DNA of 64,000 nt, taken from assembly GCF_025150565.1 (NCBI RefSeq), contig NZ_CP102283.1, positions 372,001 to 436,000 on the forward strand, given 5' to 3'. This document shows, piece by piece, positions 1 to 9,306 of this stretch (the first letter of the stretch is position 1; every line of letters begins with the position of its first letter). The notes under the pieces are model-generated. The model was not told where the DNA came from. It saw only the letters and a list, made by a program, of their open reading frames with translations, and did not search any database. Origin of the DNA: Granulicatella adiacens ATCC 49175 (GTDB lineage Bacteria > Bacillota > Bacilli > Lactobacillales > Aerococcaceae). The position numbers and the translations under genes are program-made.

Positions 1-1
1 T

Positions 2-1090
2 GCTCGTGGAGTAGAGCCAGCTAAATACACGATTGGTATTGGACAGTCTACAATGGCAGTAGCTCCAGTCACACAAGACATCGTGACTTTAGCCGCAAAT
101 GCAGCTTTATCGATTATTGATGATGCTGACCGCGAATCTATTGATATGATTTTATTTGGAACAGAAACGGGAATTGATCAATCGAAATCAGCTGCAGTTT
201 ATATGCAACGAATGTTAGGGTTATCTAACCGTGTTCGAAGCGTAGAATTAAAGCACGCTTGTTATGGGGCAACAGCAGCCCTTCAATTAGCAAAAGGGCA
301 TATCGCATTAAACCCTTCTTCAAAAGTATTGGTCATTGCTAGTGATATCGCTAAATATGGATTGAATTCAGGTGGAGAACCTACTCAAGGAGCTGGTGCG
401 GTAGCCATGGTTGTTTCTGAGTCACCACGTTTATTAGTTTTAGACAATGAAACAAGCTTGTTTACGGATGACGTAATGGACTTTTGGAGACCAAACTATG
501 AAGCCTATCCATTAGTAGATGGTCAATTTTCAAATGAACAATACATCCGTTTCTTCTCTGAAGTGTGGAAGAACTATCAAGAAAAGACTCATTGCGAGTT
601 TTCGGACTTCGAGGCCATTTGTTTCCACTTACCGTATACGAAGATGGGGATGAAAGCTTTCAAACCGTTCTTAGAAGAAATGAGCGAAGAAGAAAGAGAA
701 CGTTTCACGGCAAGATACCAAGAAGCGTCTATTTATAACCGTCATGTCGGAAATATTTATACAGGATCATTATTCCTAAGTTTTATTTCGCTATTAGAAA
801 ACAGTTCTGTGCTAGTAGCTGGAGACCGCATCGGATTCTTTAGCTATGGTTCAGGAGCAGTTGGGGAATTCTTTGCTGGGGAATTAGTTGAAGGATTCGA
901 AAATCAATTGCATATTGCGGAACATAAGGCTTTGCTTGAAAACCGTAAAATGTTAACCGTTGAAGAATACGAAGAAATCTTTATGGAAGTTGTCGATTCT
1001 AGCGGTGAACAAACTTTCACACGTGAAGACAATAGCCCAGTGACACTCACAGGAGTTAAAAATCACGAAAGACAATATACTATAAAATAA
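2..1090 (+). CDS. mvaS: Hydroxymethylglutaryl-CoA synthase (5' end outside window)
   Basis: This enzyme condenses acetoacetyl-CoA with acetyl-CoA to HMG-CoA, the first committed step of the mevalonate route to isoprenoids used by many Lactobacillales. The frame is open from base 2, and the visible part starts at ARGVEPAKYTIGIGQ, so the internal ATG at 53 is not the start. Roughly 25 N-terminal residues should lie off the window. The nucleophilic Cys sits in HACYGAT, the general-base Glu lies 32 residues earlier in FGTETGID, and the His is in FHLPYTKMG. The Glu-Cys spacing matches staphylococcal HMG-CoA synthases. The gene is followed by its own terminator. No other mevalonate gene is visible downstream, so any mvaE partner would have to lie off the window. 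Confidence 0.95.
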   Translation, partial: ARGVEPAKYTIGIGQSTMAVAPVTQDIVTLAANAALSIIDDADRESIDMILFGTETGIDQSKSAAVYMQRMLGLSNRVRSVELKHACYGATAALQLAKGHIALNPSSKVLVIASDIAKYGLNSGGEPTQGAGAVAMVVSESPRLLVLDNETSLFTDDVMDFWRPNYEAYPLVDGQFSNEQYIRFFSEVWKNYQEKTHCEFSDFEAICFHLPYTKMGMKAFKPFLEEMSEEERERFTARYQEASIYNRHVGNIYTGSLFLSFISLLENSSVLVAGDRIGFFSYGSGAVGEFFAGELVEGFENQLHIAEHKALLENRKMLTVEEYEEIFMEVVDSSGEQTFTREDNSPVTLTGVKNHERQYTIK

Positions 1091-1101
1091 TCAAACAACC
1101 G

Positions 1102-1129
1102 ACCGTAGCCTCCAAGGTTACGGTTTTTT
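1102..1129 (+). terminator. Intrinsic terminator of mvaS
   Basis: ACCGTAGCCT pairs with AGGTTACGGT around a short loop, followed by a run of T. It lies 11 bases after the mvaS stop codon. Confidence 0.85.
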
Positions 1130-1155
1130 ATTGAGTGCAAGACTGCAAAAATAAA

Positions 1156-1194
1156 AATGTAGCATATATGCTACAGTAGCATATATGTTACATT
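1156..1194. repeat. 39-bp near-perfect palindrome
   Basis: Two 19-base arms with one mismatch meet at a single central base. Each arm contains its own smaller palindrome, GCATATATGC. It is not followed by a T run and no gene starts close by (nearest start 1748), so it is neither an evident terminator nor an evident operator. The rest of 1195-1467 holds no convincing gene. A GC-richer patch at 1345-1435 can form two short hairpins (CCACC/GGTGG and GGATGC/GCATCC), with no family that I recognise. Confidence 0.5.
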
Positions 1195-1467
1195 TCGAAT
1201 TTTAAAATTAAAAGTAAAATATAAACGTTGAAATGATGCGGTTTTTAGCGGTATATTCAACAGCTGGCTTTTGGTTTAAAAGTACAAATGTAGAAAATTA
1301 TAGTAAAAATTCCGATAAAAATCAAAAAATTTTTCAGATTCTACCCGATTCGAACCACCAAAAAGCTTCGGAAACCCCGGTGGGATGCACTTTCTAACAC
1401 TTCGCACAGCATCCTTTTAAATGAGTGGTGAAACACTTTTTTTCATTTTTTTATAAGGAGGTTGAAT

Positions 1468-1682
1468 AAAATACACAAAAAGTGATACCGAAGAAAGTTG
1501 CGGATTTTATAATCGCAGTAACAGGGGGTTGCATCGAATGTGAATTAGGCGGAGTAGGGACTTGTCCCGTACTCCGAGTTTGAAGCTTCGAAGGTGCAAG
1601 GCCAAGGCTTGCACCGGTGCCCTGTAACAGCGATTATAAAATCCGCAAGGATTCAAAGGTATCACTTTTTTGTGCGTATTTT
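1468..1682 (+). repeat. Structured intergenic repeat, copy A (three-stem element)
   Basis: The closing stem P1 has a perfect 19-bp inner part (1498-1516 with 1630-1648), then ACAGGG/CCCTGT. Outside it, locus-specific arms 1468-1489 and 1658-1682 also pair, with small indels. P2 is CGGAGTA (1550) with TACTCCG (1570), inner GGGA/TCCC and a single bulged G on the 3' side. P3 is GGTGCAAG/CTTGCACC. The right outer arm ends in a T run, so the fold can act as a terminator. It lies between mvaS and ansA and ends 65 bases before the ansA start codon. Confidence 0.9.
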
Positions 1683-1747
1683 ATAGTCAGTTTTTGCGAT
1701 TTTATGGTATCCTATGTAAAGAGAAAATGAAAGAAAGTAGTAGCACC

Positions 1748-2716
1748 ATGAAGAAAATCATCGTTATCAACACTGGTGGTACGATTGCCATGAGTGAAGA
1801 TCGCTCAACGGGCAGCGTAACCCCAACAGGAACAAACCCATTAACAAACTCAGATACTCTTTTTGCGCCTATCGCAAGTGTCGTTGTAGAGGACTTATTT
1901 AACTTACCATCCCCACATATGACGGAAGAAAAAATGTTGGAAGTTCAAAAGAGAATCGTCCAAGCACAAAAGGATGGTTTTGACGGAGCTGTGGTCACTC
2001 ACGGAACGGATACTTTAGAAGAAACCGCGTATTTCTTAGAGTTAACAACAGATGGAACCTTCCCAATTGTTTTAACCGGAGCGATGCGTTCCAGCAATGA
2101 AATCGGGGCAGATGGATTAGCGAACTTACGCAGTGCCATTATTACGGTAACGAGTCCAGAGAGTGTGGATAAGGGCGTTCTTGTCGTGATGAACGATGAA
2201 GTCCATGCAGCAACGTATGTGACAAAAACACATACTACGAATGTTGCGACGTTCCAAACACCAACTTTTGGACCGCTTGGCTTAGTGTCAAAGAGTGAAG
2301 TTATTTACTTCCAAAAATTCTTACATCATGAATACTATCCAATTAAAGAACTCGTGGATAAGGTATACTTATTGAAGGCGTATGCTGGAATGGATTCGAT
2401 GTTATTTGATGCCATTGCCGATTCAGATGCCAACGGATTAGTCATCGAAGCTCTTGGGGCAGGGAATCTACCGCCAACGACACTTCCTGGATTGCAACGT
2501 TGCTTGGATAAAGGAATTCCAGTCGTGCTCGTATCCCGTGCCTTTAACGGTGTGACGTACGATGTATATAATTATCTTGGCGGAGGCAAACAGCTACGTG
2601 AAGCAGGGGTAATTTTCACTACAGGGCTGAGCGGACAAAAGGCTCGTGTAAAATTATCGGTGTTATTAAGCGCTCATGCGAATAGAGAAACAATCGTTAG
2701 AGCATTTCAAGTATAG
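1748..2716 (+). CDS. ansA: L-asparaginase (type I/II family)
   Basis: It hydrolyses L-asparagine to aspartate and ammonia. The first catalytic Thr lies in the N-terminal INTGGTIAM motif and the second Thr-Asp pair in VTHGTDTLEE near residue 90. Length is 322 aa, normal for the family, and no signal peptide is seen, so it is probably cytoplasmic. I chose ATG 1748 because it puts MKKIIVINTGG at the N terminus as in relatives and has AGTAG 7 bases upstream. ATG 1727 and a TTG at 1670 inside repeat copy A are in frame but poorly placed. rlmN follows after 15 bases, so the two are probably co-transcribed. The symbol could equally be ansB. Confidence 0.9.
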   Translation: MKKIIVINTGGTIAMSEDRSTGSVTPTGTNPLTNSDTLFAPIASVVVEDLFNLPSPHMTEEKMLEVQKRIVQAQKDGFDGAVVTHGTDTLEETAYFLELTTDGTFPIVLTGAMRSSNEIGADGLANLRSAIITVTSPESVDKGVLVVMNDEVHAATYVTKTHTTNVATFQTPTFGPLGLVSKSEVIYFQKFLHHEYYPIKELVDKVYLLKAYAGMDSMLFDAIADSDANGLVIEALGAGNLPPTTLPGLQRCLDKGIPVVLVSRAFNGVTYDVYNYLGGGKQLREAGVIFTTGLSGQKARVKLSVLLSAHANRETIVRAFQV

Positions 2717-2731
2717 GAAAGAGGAATAGAA

Positions 2732-3847
2732 ATGGTTAGAAAAATAGGACGAATGGTTCGTCAATATGAAGGAAAACCGATTATTTACGGCATGCCACTA
2801 GAAAATCTTACCGCTTGGTTTGAAGCAAAAGGCGAAAAGAAATTCAGAGCAGGACAATTATGGGACTGGCTTTACCGCAAACGTGTAACCAGTTTTGAAG
2901 AAATGACAAACTTACCAAAAGCACTGATTGAAGAGTTACAAGAAGAGTTCACATTCCCAGTGTTAAACGAACGTATCAAACAACAATCAACAGACGGAAC
3001 ACGTAAATTCCTCTTTGAATTAGCAGACGGCCTCTTAATCGAAACGGTATTAATGCCTCAGGAATACGGATTATCCATCTGTGTGACGACACAAGTAGGA
3101 TGTAATATCGGATGTACTTTCTGTGCCAGCGGAATTATCGCAAAACAACGTGACCTTGTTGCTGGAGAAATCGTAGCGCAAGTCATGCACGTACAACGGA
3201 CCTTAGACGAAGTGTCTCCTGGGGACCGTGTCAGCCATATCGTTGTTATGGGAATTGGGGAACCATTCGATAACTATGATAACGTGATTAAATTCTTGAA
3301 AGTGGTCAACTCTGATAAAGGGCTTGGAATTGGGGCTCGTCATATCACTGTATCTACAAGTGGTCTGGCTCCAAAAATTCGCGAGTTTGCTGACGAAGGC
3401 TTACAAGTGAACCTCGCATTGTCACTTCACGCGCCGGATAACGATACCCGTTCTCGTATCATGCGTATCAACCGTAAATATCCAATCGAAGTCGTGATGG
3501 ATGCGATTAATGAGTATATTGCTAAAACCAATCGTCGTGTAACCTTCGAGTACATCATGCTCGATCACGTGAATGATTCGGTGGAACAAGCGCAACAACT
3601 AGCGGACCTTCTTGCGGACAAGAAACGTCTCTCATACGTGAACTTAATTCCTTATAACAAAGTTCGTGAACATGATCAATACGAACGTAGTGGAAAAGAA
3701 CGCGTAGTCGCCTTCTACGATGTCCTAAAGAAAAACCACATCAACTGTGTTGTTCGTAAAGAATTCGGACATGATATCGAAGCAGCCTGCGGACAATTAC
3801 GTTCAAGTCAAATGAAACGTGACCGCGCTGAAAAAACAAAAGTATAA
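2732..3847 (+). CDS. rlmN: 23S rRNA (adenine-2503-C2)-methyltransferase RlmN
   Basis: This radical-SAM enzyme methylates A2503 of 23S rRNA, and in some bacteria A37 of tRNAs, at C2. The 4Fe-4S ligand motif CxxxCxxC is visible as GCNIGCTFC around residues 124-131. The conserved catalytic Cys near the C terminus is in DIEAACGQL. Length of 371 aa is slightly above the usual 350-360 because of a short N-terminal extension. ATG 2732 has a good ribosome site (AGAGGA), while ATG 2753 is possible in frame. A terminator follows directly, so ansA-rlmN looks like a two-gene unit. The cfr resistance family is related, but this sequence in housekeeping context is RlmN. Confidence 0.95.
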   Translation: MVRKIGRMVRQYEGKPIIYGMPLENLTAWFEAKGEKKFRAGQLWDWLYRKRVTSFEEMTNLPKALIEELQEEFTFPVLNERIKQQSTDGTRKFLFELADGLLIETVLMPQEYGLSICVTTQVGCNIGCTFCASGIIAKQRDLVAGEIVAQVMHVQRTLDEVSPGDRVSHIVVMGIGEPFDNYDNVIKFLKVVNSDKGLGIGARHITVSTSGLAPKIREFADEGLQVNLALSLHAPDNDTRSRIMRINRKYPIEVVMDAINEYIAKTNRRVTFEYIMLDHVNDSVEQAQQLADLLADKKRLSYVNLIPYNKVREHDQYERSGKERVVAFYDVLKKNHINCVVRKEFGHDIEAACGQLRSSQMKRDRAEKTKV

Positions 3848-3858
3848 TGAAATAGATG

Positions 3859-3886
3859 AACCGCACCTGAATGGGTGTGGTTTTTT
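3859..3886 (+). terminator. Intrinsic terminator after rlmN
   Basis: AACCGCACC pairs with GGGTGTGGTT (one G-T pair) and is followed by TTTTTT. Confidence 0.85.
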
Positions 3887-3969
3887 CTGTAAAAATCAAA
3901 TAATAGCAAATATTTTTATAGGATTTTGATTGAATAATACTAAAAAAATCTATTTTTAAAAGAAAAATT

Positions 3970-3978
3970 TGCTATAAT
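3970..3978 (+). promoter_or_regulatory. Extended -10 promoter for the ABC efflux module
   Basis: TGC precedes TATAAT at 3973-3978, which makes an extended -10 element. The -35 region about 17 bases upstream is poor. The first gene starts 60 bases downstream. Confidence 0.55.
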
Positions 3979-4037
3979 ATCAATAAAGGAAGCGGTAACA
4001 AATGTAAAGTAATCCAATAAGGAAAGGAGTCGCTCGA

Positions 4038-4922
4038 ATGTTAGAAGTTCATATTCAAAATTTTTCATATGGGAAAAAAGAGATTCTAAATCAGATTGAC
4101 TTGCATCTTCCATCGTCTCAGATTATTGGGCTAGTAGCACCAAATGGTGTAGGAAAATCTACGCTTATCCAAATACTATCTGGACATTTAAGAAATAACG
4201 GTATTTCGGTATCTTATCAAGGGAAGAATTATACAAGCGACACATTATTTATGAGACAGCATATCGTGAAGATGCCGGATCAATCTGAATTATACGATGA
4301 GTTAAATGGAATCGAGCATTTGAATTTCTATGCCTCGATGTGGAAGGTAGCTTCTGGAACTGTTCAAACTGTGATAGAGCAGTTAAAAATGGAAGGCTAT
4401 ATTCATCAAAAAGTGGGCGGATATTCACTCGGGATGCGGCAACGCCTTTGTTTTGCATTGGTGCTAGTTACAAAAGCAGATTACATGCTTGTGGATGAAG
4501 TGATGAACGGGTTAGATCCTGATAATGTGGAATTGATTTCTAAAGTGTTGAGACAGTTACGAGATGAAGGAAAAACGATTGTGATGGCCTCTCATTTGCT
4601 GAACAATCTCGATTCGATTGCCGACAAGATTTATTTTATGAAGGAGAAACGAATTGCCTTGGAATATTCACCGCAAAAAGAAGGCATCGATACACTTCAA
4701 TTGACTTTTATTTCAAAAGAGTATTTCGAAAAGTTTGTAGAGCAATTTCCAAGAGAAGTAGAAATGATGAATCGCGAAGGAAAACAGCTTAGCATTCACC
4801 TTACGGATGGGGAGCTTCCAAAAGAAAAATGGAAGTGGATACTAGAAAACATCCATCAATGTAGTGAAATTAAGATTGGAGCAAAAGGTTGTTACGCCCT
4901 TTATAAAGAACTGTACGGATAA
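4038..4922 (+). CDS. ABC transporter ATP-binding protein
   Basis: This cytoplasmic ATPase subunit presumably energises the two membrane proteins encoded next to it. The 294-aa protein has Walker A PNGVGKST at residues 35-42, the signature YSLGMRQR near 128-135, Walker B MLVDE near 149-153 and the switch His in ASHLL near 184. The signature is SLGMRQ rather than LSGGQ, which is common in ABC-2 type drug or bacteriocin self-protection ATPases. About 80 C-terminal residues after the nucleotide-binding domain are unassigned. ATG 4038 follows GGAAAGGAG. The substrate is unknown. No bacteriocin precursor or two-component system is visible nearby, so immunity or drug export is only a guess. Confidence 0.85.
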   Translation: MLEVHIQNFSYGKKEILNQIDLHLPSSQIIGLVAPNGVGKSTLIQILSGHLRNNGISVSYQGKNYTSDTLFMRQHIVKMPDQSELYDELNGIEHLNFYASMWKVASGTVQTVIEQLKMEGYIHQKVGGYSLGMRQRLCFALVLVTKADYMLVDEVMNGLDPDNVELISKVLRQLRDEGKTIVMASHLLNNLDSIADKIYFMKEKRIALEYSPQKEGIDTLQLTFISKEYFEKFVEQFPREVEMMNREGKQLSIHLTDGELPKEKWKWILENIHQCSEIKIGAKGCYALYKELYG

Positions 4923-4958
4923 TACAATCGAAAGTTGAAAAAGAGAGGAGAAACTAGA

Positions 4959-6149
4959 ATGAGAACACAATTACTGTTGATTGTTCGAAATCGATTAATG
5001 AAAATTCAGTTCATCGGTTTTGTATTGCTGATGGTTGTTTTTCTTGTGATGAATTTTCAACAAAAATCTTCTCTCAATGAACTTTTGAATAGCACTTTAA
5101 ATCAAGGAGATAAAATTCATTTGATACTAATCAATGAATATGAAGAGGAAGCAAAGAAAAGAAGTTTAACGGAAACAGAGGAAAAATGGTTAGAGGATGC
5201 AGTTGCTTATCATCGTTCAGTAACAGCGTTTCAAAAGCAAGATTATAAAACCTATTTAAAAGAACAGATTCATTTTTGGGAGTTGCGACTTGAATTAAGA
5301 GATAAAGAACAATCGCCCCTTCCGATTTACAATACAATTGGATTTAATCCTAGTAAGCAGGAACAGTTAGAGTATAAGAATGTTAAACAATATTTAATGG
5401 AATTTCGTTCTTTAGAGGAGCAGGGTCGCTATCAATTAGACGACATTTTACAAATGGAGAATCGGATTTTTTGGATGGAATGGACAAGATATACGGAACC
5501 AATGATGTATTGGTTACCAGTTCTATTTTCAATCTTGCTACTATTTATCAGTCCTATTCTGTTAGATGATTGGAAGCATCGTAGTATGTTAGCGGTGAAG
5601 CCGATTCGTGAGTGGAAATATTTATTACAAAAGATGAGTAGTTACTGGTTGGTAAACATGGCGCTTGTAATTCTTGTTTTATTTGTAGTTTTCTTAGTAC
5701 AGAGTTTATCTTTTGGCTGGGACACCTTCACTTCGCTGTTACTTGTATTTCGTGGGGATGAGGAGGTTCTCATGCTTCCATTACAATTTATCGGAATCGT
5801 CCTACTCTTTGCAGCGTGTGTGCTCCTATTCTTAATCAATCTTGTCGCATGGTGTAATCAGTTGAGTAGAAATAAGATGGTAGGGTTCATCGCAGGGCTG
5901 ATGGTTATTTGGGCAGAGCCTATCTTCCGTTCTATGAAGATTTATCCTTCTTTTGCAGACAAGTTGCCACTGTACTATGTGAACTTTGGCTCTGTCATTC
6001 AAGGAATGAAAGATGATTTTTATGCGACAGGTACATTTACGATTTCAAACGGATGTGCCAGTTTACTTGTAGGAGCGTTCGTGTTCTTCTTATTTACGGT
6101 TGGAACTTCTTGTTGGCAAGAGCGTCAGAGACGAGGGGGTTCGGTATGA
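4959..6149 (+). CDS. ABC-2-type membrane protein (permease subunit 1)
   Basis: A 396-aa membrane protein with one N-terminal transmembrane segment (about residues 15-35), a long charged, probably extracytoplasmic stretch (about 40-170) and then five or six hydrophobic segments to the C terminus. This layout is common for ABC-2 permeases with a large first outside loop. The start is ATG 4959, preceded by GAGAGGAG. An in-frame TTG at 4935 lies upstream of that ribosome site and is rejected. It is encoded 36 bases after the ATPase gene and overlaps the next membrane protein by ATGA, so the three are translationally linked. No substrate can be named. Confidence 0.75.
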   Translation: MRTQLLLIVRNRLMKIQFIGFVLLMVVFLVMNFQQKSSLNELLNSTLNQGDKIHLILINEYEEEAKKRSLTETEEKWLEDAVAYHRSVTAFQKQDYKTYLKEQIHFWELRLELRDKEQSPLPIYNTIGFNPSKQEQLEYKNVKQYLMEFRSLEEQGRYQLDDILQMENRIFWMEWTRYTEPMMYWLPVLFSILLLFISPILLDDWKHRSMLAVKPIREWKYLLQKMSSYWLVNMALVILVLFVVFLVQSLSFGWDTFTSLLLVFRGDEEVLMLPLQFIGIVLLFAACVLLFLINLVAWCNQLSRNKMVGFIAGLMVIWAEPIFRSMKIYPSFADKLPLYYVNFGSVIQGMKDDFYATGTFTISNGCASLLVGAFVFFLFTVGTSCWQERQRRGGSV

Positions 6150-7207
6150 GTAGATGGGTTCAGTTAGATAGAATGCATTTAAAAAAACGAGGCTTTTTCT
6201 ATAAGATACCGCTTCTTATTTTAGTGGTTGCGACGCTTGTCATTGGATATCATCGCGTTACAGGGAAACCGGCCTTAAGAGATGTGATAGAACGACAATT
6301 TGCTCAGATAGATAATCTGAAAGATTCATTTGAGAACCAGGTGACAATTGATGAAGATACAAAGAAAGAGATGGATACTACTTTCCAGGCTCTTTACCAA
6401 ACCTATGCGCAAGAAAATGGGATTTATACAGTGAAGGGGAAAACGGAGCGGCTGATTCCGATTTATGAAAAACGATTGGAATTGGTGGAATCTCTTCTAA
6501 GTCGTATCCCAGAAGAATGGGCGGATTCGTTAGAGAGTCCTATGCAAATTAAAGCTAAAGTTCAATTATTCCATTATTTAGTTGGAAAAGAGATATCCTA
6601 CCAAACTTATTACCAGTATGGTGATTTTATACAGACGATTTTCCAACTTCTTGGTTACGGTATCCTTGTCTTCTTTTTCCTTGTGCAAGTAGGGGGATAT
6701 TTAGAAAGAAAACAACGGCACCGAACGCTACTAGAAGTAGTGCCGATTTCTAATAAAGAAGAATTATTGACAGAAACGCTCTATTCTTTGAAATACTTTT
6801 ATGCTTTTCCTAGTCTGCTGGTGATTCTGCCTGTTGTGGCTTATGGAATCCTAATTCAAGAGAATGTTTTTCTGTTCCCTGTATCGTATGTGTCAAATGG
6901 GGAAACAATCTTTATTTCAGCGATTCAAGGATTCCTATTAGCGATTGGATATCCATTGTTAGCAATTATTGGGTTATTCATTGCACAGATGCTGCTCTTT
7001 TCTTTGATTAAAGATACGATGGTATCGACGATTGTCCTCTTTATCCTTGGCTATTTGACTATTGGAGGATATTCTTTAGGGACTATTTTACCGATTAGTG
7101 TGTTACCAGCTCTACAACAGGGAGTGCCGCTTGTGATAGGAGCTATTGTAGGAGTGGCCTTCTCCATTTTGTTTATTGGCATAAGACTAAAAAATATAAG
7201 GAAGTGA
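6146..7207 (+). CDS. ABC-2-type membrane protein (permease subunit 2)
   Basis: A 353-aa membrane protein with the same layout as its upstream neighbour: N-terminal hydrophobic segment (about residues 17-36), a polar outside region (about 40-160) and five to six transmembrane segments ending close to the C terminus. The two proteins are probably diverged paralogues that form the heteromeric channel for the upstream ATPase. The start ATG 6146 overlaps the stop codon of the preceding gene and has GAGGGGG as ribosome site. Longer in-frame starts back to 6053 would lie inside the upstream gene. A terminator follows at once. Confidence 0.75.
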   Translation: MSRWVQLDRMHLKKRGFFYKIPLLILVVATLVIGYHRVTGKPALRDVIERQFAQIDNLKDSFENQVTIDEDTKKEMDTTFQALYQTYAQENGIYTVKGKTERLIPIYEKRLELVESLLSRIPEEWADSLESPMQIKAKVQLFHYLVGKEISYQTYYQYGDFIQTIFQLLGYGILVFFFLVQVGGYLERKQRHRTLLEVVPISNKEELLTETLYSLKYFYAFPSLLVILPVVAYGILIQENVFLFPVSYVSNGETIFISAIQGFLLAIGYPLLAIIGLFIAQMLLFSLIKDTMVSTIVLFILGYLTIGGYSLGTILPISVLPALQQGVPLVIGAIVGVAFSILFIGIRLKNIRK

Positions 7208-7237
7208 GGAACTAAGAAATCCTCACTTTTCTTTTAT
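7202..7237 (+). terminator. Intrinsic terminator after the ABC efflux module
   Basis: AAGTGAGGA pairs with TCCTCACTT, followed by a T-rich tract. The left arm begins inside the last codons of the upstream gene. Confidence 0.75.
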
Positions 7238-7317
7238 TTTCCGTCCAAAGTCCTATACACATTGGATTAAGACGATGTTAAACTATGAGCATAATAATTT
7301 GAAGTGGAGAGATTTAG

Positions 7318-8928
7318 ATGAAGGTGATTTTCCAAAAATTTAAAAAAGAGGTGTTCGTGACTATTGCGATTTTAACATTAATTGCGACCTCTCAATTATT
7401 AACAAGTATTGTCAATGCAGAGATTTTAGACTATTTAGTAAAAATGGATATGAACGGGTTTATCCGTGAGACGATTCTTTTAGTCGCAATTTTTGCTTTA
7501 TATTTGTTGTTTACCTATATGTTGATTCGCTATCAAGCGTTCTTTGAACAAAAGGTAGTTACTTGGTTACGAGATCGAATTAGTCATGCCATAAAAAATA
7601 CTTCTTATGAACGCTTTTATGAGAAAAATAGTCAAACCTATATTTCTTGGTTTACAAGCGATATGGAACAAATTAGAACAAAAGCTTTTACTCCCACGGT
7701 TGAAGTCGTTGGGGGAGCCATCTCTGCTGTATTTTCTGCGGTAGCGCTATTTATGTATCATTGGTCTATTGTATTATTAACGGCTTTTTGTATTGTTCTG
7801 ATGGCGGTATTACCCGCATTGTTTTCCGGAGAGTTAACAGCTAAAACGATGAAAACATCTGAAGAAAATGAGCATTTTTCAAAACATGTTTCGGACTTAT
7901 TAAGTGGATACGATACTTTATTCGTATTTAGAAAGTTGAACTATTTGACTCATAAAATCCATGAAAGATCTGTCAAAGTTGGAGATACACAACGAGATTT
8001 TAGTAAAACAATGGCAAAAGTTGCTGTAAGTGGTGGAATTAGTAATTTATTTTGCCAAGTTTCTGTCTTTGTTTTAACAGGATATCTAGCCTATATCGGA
8101 GAAGTAAGTATCGGTAGTATCATTGCTACAACAGGCCTTAGCGGAATCATTTTTAATGTGCTTGGAAATATCAGTCAAAAAATCGGTTCGATTAAAAGTA
8201 CAGCTCCTCTATTTGAAAAATATGAACTACTTGAGTCTGCGCAAAATAATGAGAATGTAGATAAAGAAGATTCTCATACGTTAATTGAAGTATCAGACGT
8301 CTCTTTCAATTACGGAGAAAAGGTGATTTTAAATCATGTCTCTCTTGGATTCAACGAAGGACAAAAATACGCGATTACTGGTGAAAGCGGAACAGGGAAA
8401 TCAACGCTATTAAATATTATCGCTGCTAAATTAACTGAGTATTTAGGAGAAGTGAAATTTGCTGGGGTCGATGTGAAGAAACAATCCTATGATGAGTTAT
8501 ATCGTCAAATGGTCTATATCGCCCAAAAGCCACATATCTTCACAACAAATATTCGCGAAAACGTAACGCTCACAGAAGAGTATACGGACGAAGAAGTTTG
8601 GGAATCTCTTGAAAAAGTTGGACTCGCAACCATTGTACGAAACTTGCCACAAGGATTAGATACCGTTCTAGGCGATGGCGATTCAAATTTATCCGGCGGT
8701 CAGTTGCAACGCATTGCCTTCGCGCGTGGACTCATAAAAAAACCAAAAGTCTTCTTGCTGGATGAAGTTAGTTCCAACTTAGACGAAAAGACAACCATTG
8801 AAGTATTGAAACCAATCCTAGAAGATAAGAGCGTGACAGTCCTATGGGTAACGCACCATCTTCCTGAAGACTTGAAAGAAACAATCGATCAAACGATTCA
8901 GATGAGTGAGTTGAATCATGTAAATTAA
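7318..8928 (+). CDS. ABC exporter with fused membrane and ATP-binding domains
   Basis: A 536-aa half-transporter with an N-terminal membrane domain (hydrophobic segments near residues 12-32, 48-70, 130-160 and 245-275) and a C-terminal nucleotide-binding domain. Walker A GESGTGKST lies near residues 355-363, the signature LSGGQLQR near 457, Walker B VFLLDE near 478 and the switch His in VTHH near 511. All ATP-site residues are intact, so it can work as a homodimer. No peptidase C39 domain is present, so it is not a bacteriocin-processing exporter. It has its own start site (GGAGAG before ATG 7318) and its own terminator, separate from the preceding three-gene module. The substrate is unknown. 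Confidence 0.85.
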   Translation: MKVIFQKFKKEVFVTIAILTLIATSQLLTSIVNAEILDYLVKMDMNGFIRETILLVAIFALYLLFTYMLIRYQAFFEQKVVTWLRDRISHAIKNTSYERFYEKNSQTYISWFTSDMEQIRTKAFTPTVEVVGGAISAVFSAVALFMYHWSIVLLTAFCIVLMAVLPALFSGELTAKTMKTSEENEHFSKHVSDLLSGYDTLFVFRKLNYLTHKIHERSVKVGDTQRDFSKTMAKVAVSGGISNLFCQVSVFVLTGYLAYIGEVSIGSIIATTGLSGIIFNVLGNISQKIGSIKSTAPLFEKYELLESAQNNENVDKEDSHTLIEVSDVSFNYGEKVILNHVSLGFNEGQKYAITGESGTGKSTLLNIIAAKLTEYLGEVKFAGVDVKKQSYDELYRQMVYIAQKPHIFTTNIRENVTLTEEYTDEEVWESLEKVGLATIVRNLPQGLDTVLGDGDSNLSGGQLQRIAFARGLIKKPKVFLLDEVSSNLDEKTTIEVLKPILEDKSVTVLWVTHHLPEDLKETIDQTIQMSELNHVN

Positions 8929-8941
8929 AGAAAATGAAGAG

Positions 8942-8971
8942 CCTTCCTACTGTTAAATAGGAAGGTTTTTT
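8942..8971 (+). terminator. Intrinsic terminator after the ABC exporter
   Basis: CCTTCCTA pairs with TAGGAAGG, followed by TTTTTT. The following 335 bases up to 9306 are AT-rich and hold no gene that I can support, only the presumed promoter region of the wall protein. Confidence 0.9.
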
Positions 8972-9306
8972 AATGTAATATTCGATTTAATGCGATTTTT
9001 TCTTTGAAAAGAGCCAAAAATGATGTAATAAATGAAAAAAATATGACTAAGAATCTAAGAAAGTTCTACGAAAACGTTACAGGAAGATATCGAATATTGC
9101 AGAAACATATGTTCTTGTCATTTGTTTGTAATAATAACATCAGAAAAAGTCAAAAAAATTAAGTGACCTTAACAAAGGGCGTAAAATCAACACTTTCATT
9201 TTTTTTCATGGTAACATAATTGCATTCATTAAGTTCGCGGCTCAAAAAATTTATGCGAACGAGATTTTTGAATTCTATAAAAGAGTCAAAAGTCGGAAAG
9301 GAAAAT

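Noticed and set aside
1345-1435. tRNA-like GATTCGAACC stretch on the reverse strand
   Set aside because: It resembles a T-loop, but no acceptor, D or anticodon stems can be formed around it.
1670-1747. Longer asparaginase starting at TTG 1670
   Set aside because: The start would lie in the right arm of repeat copy A, has no ribosome site and adds residues absent from the family.
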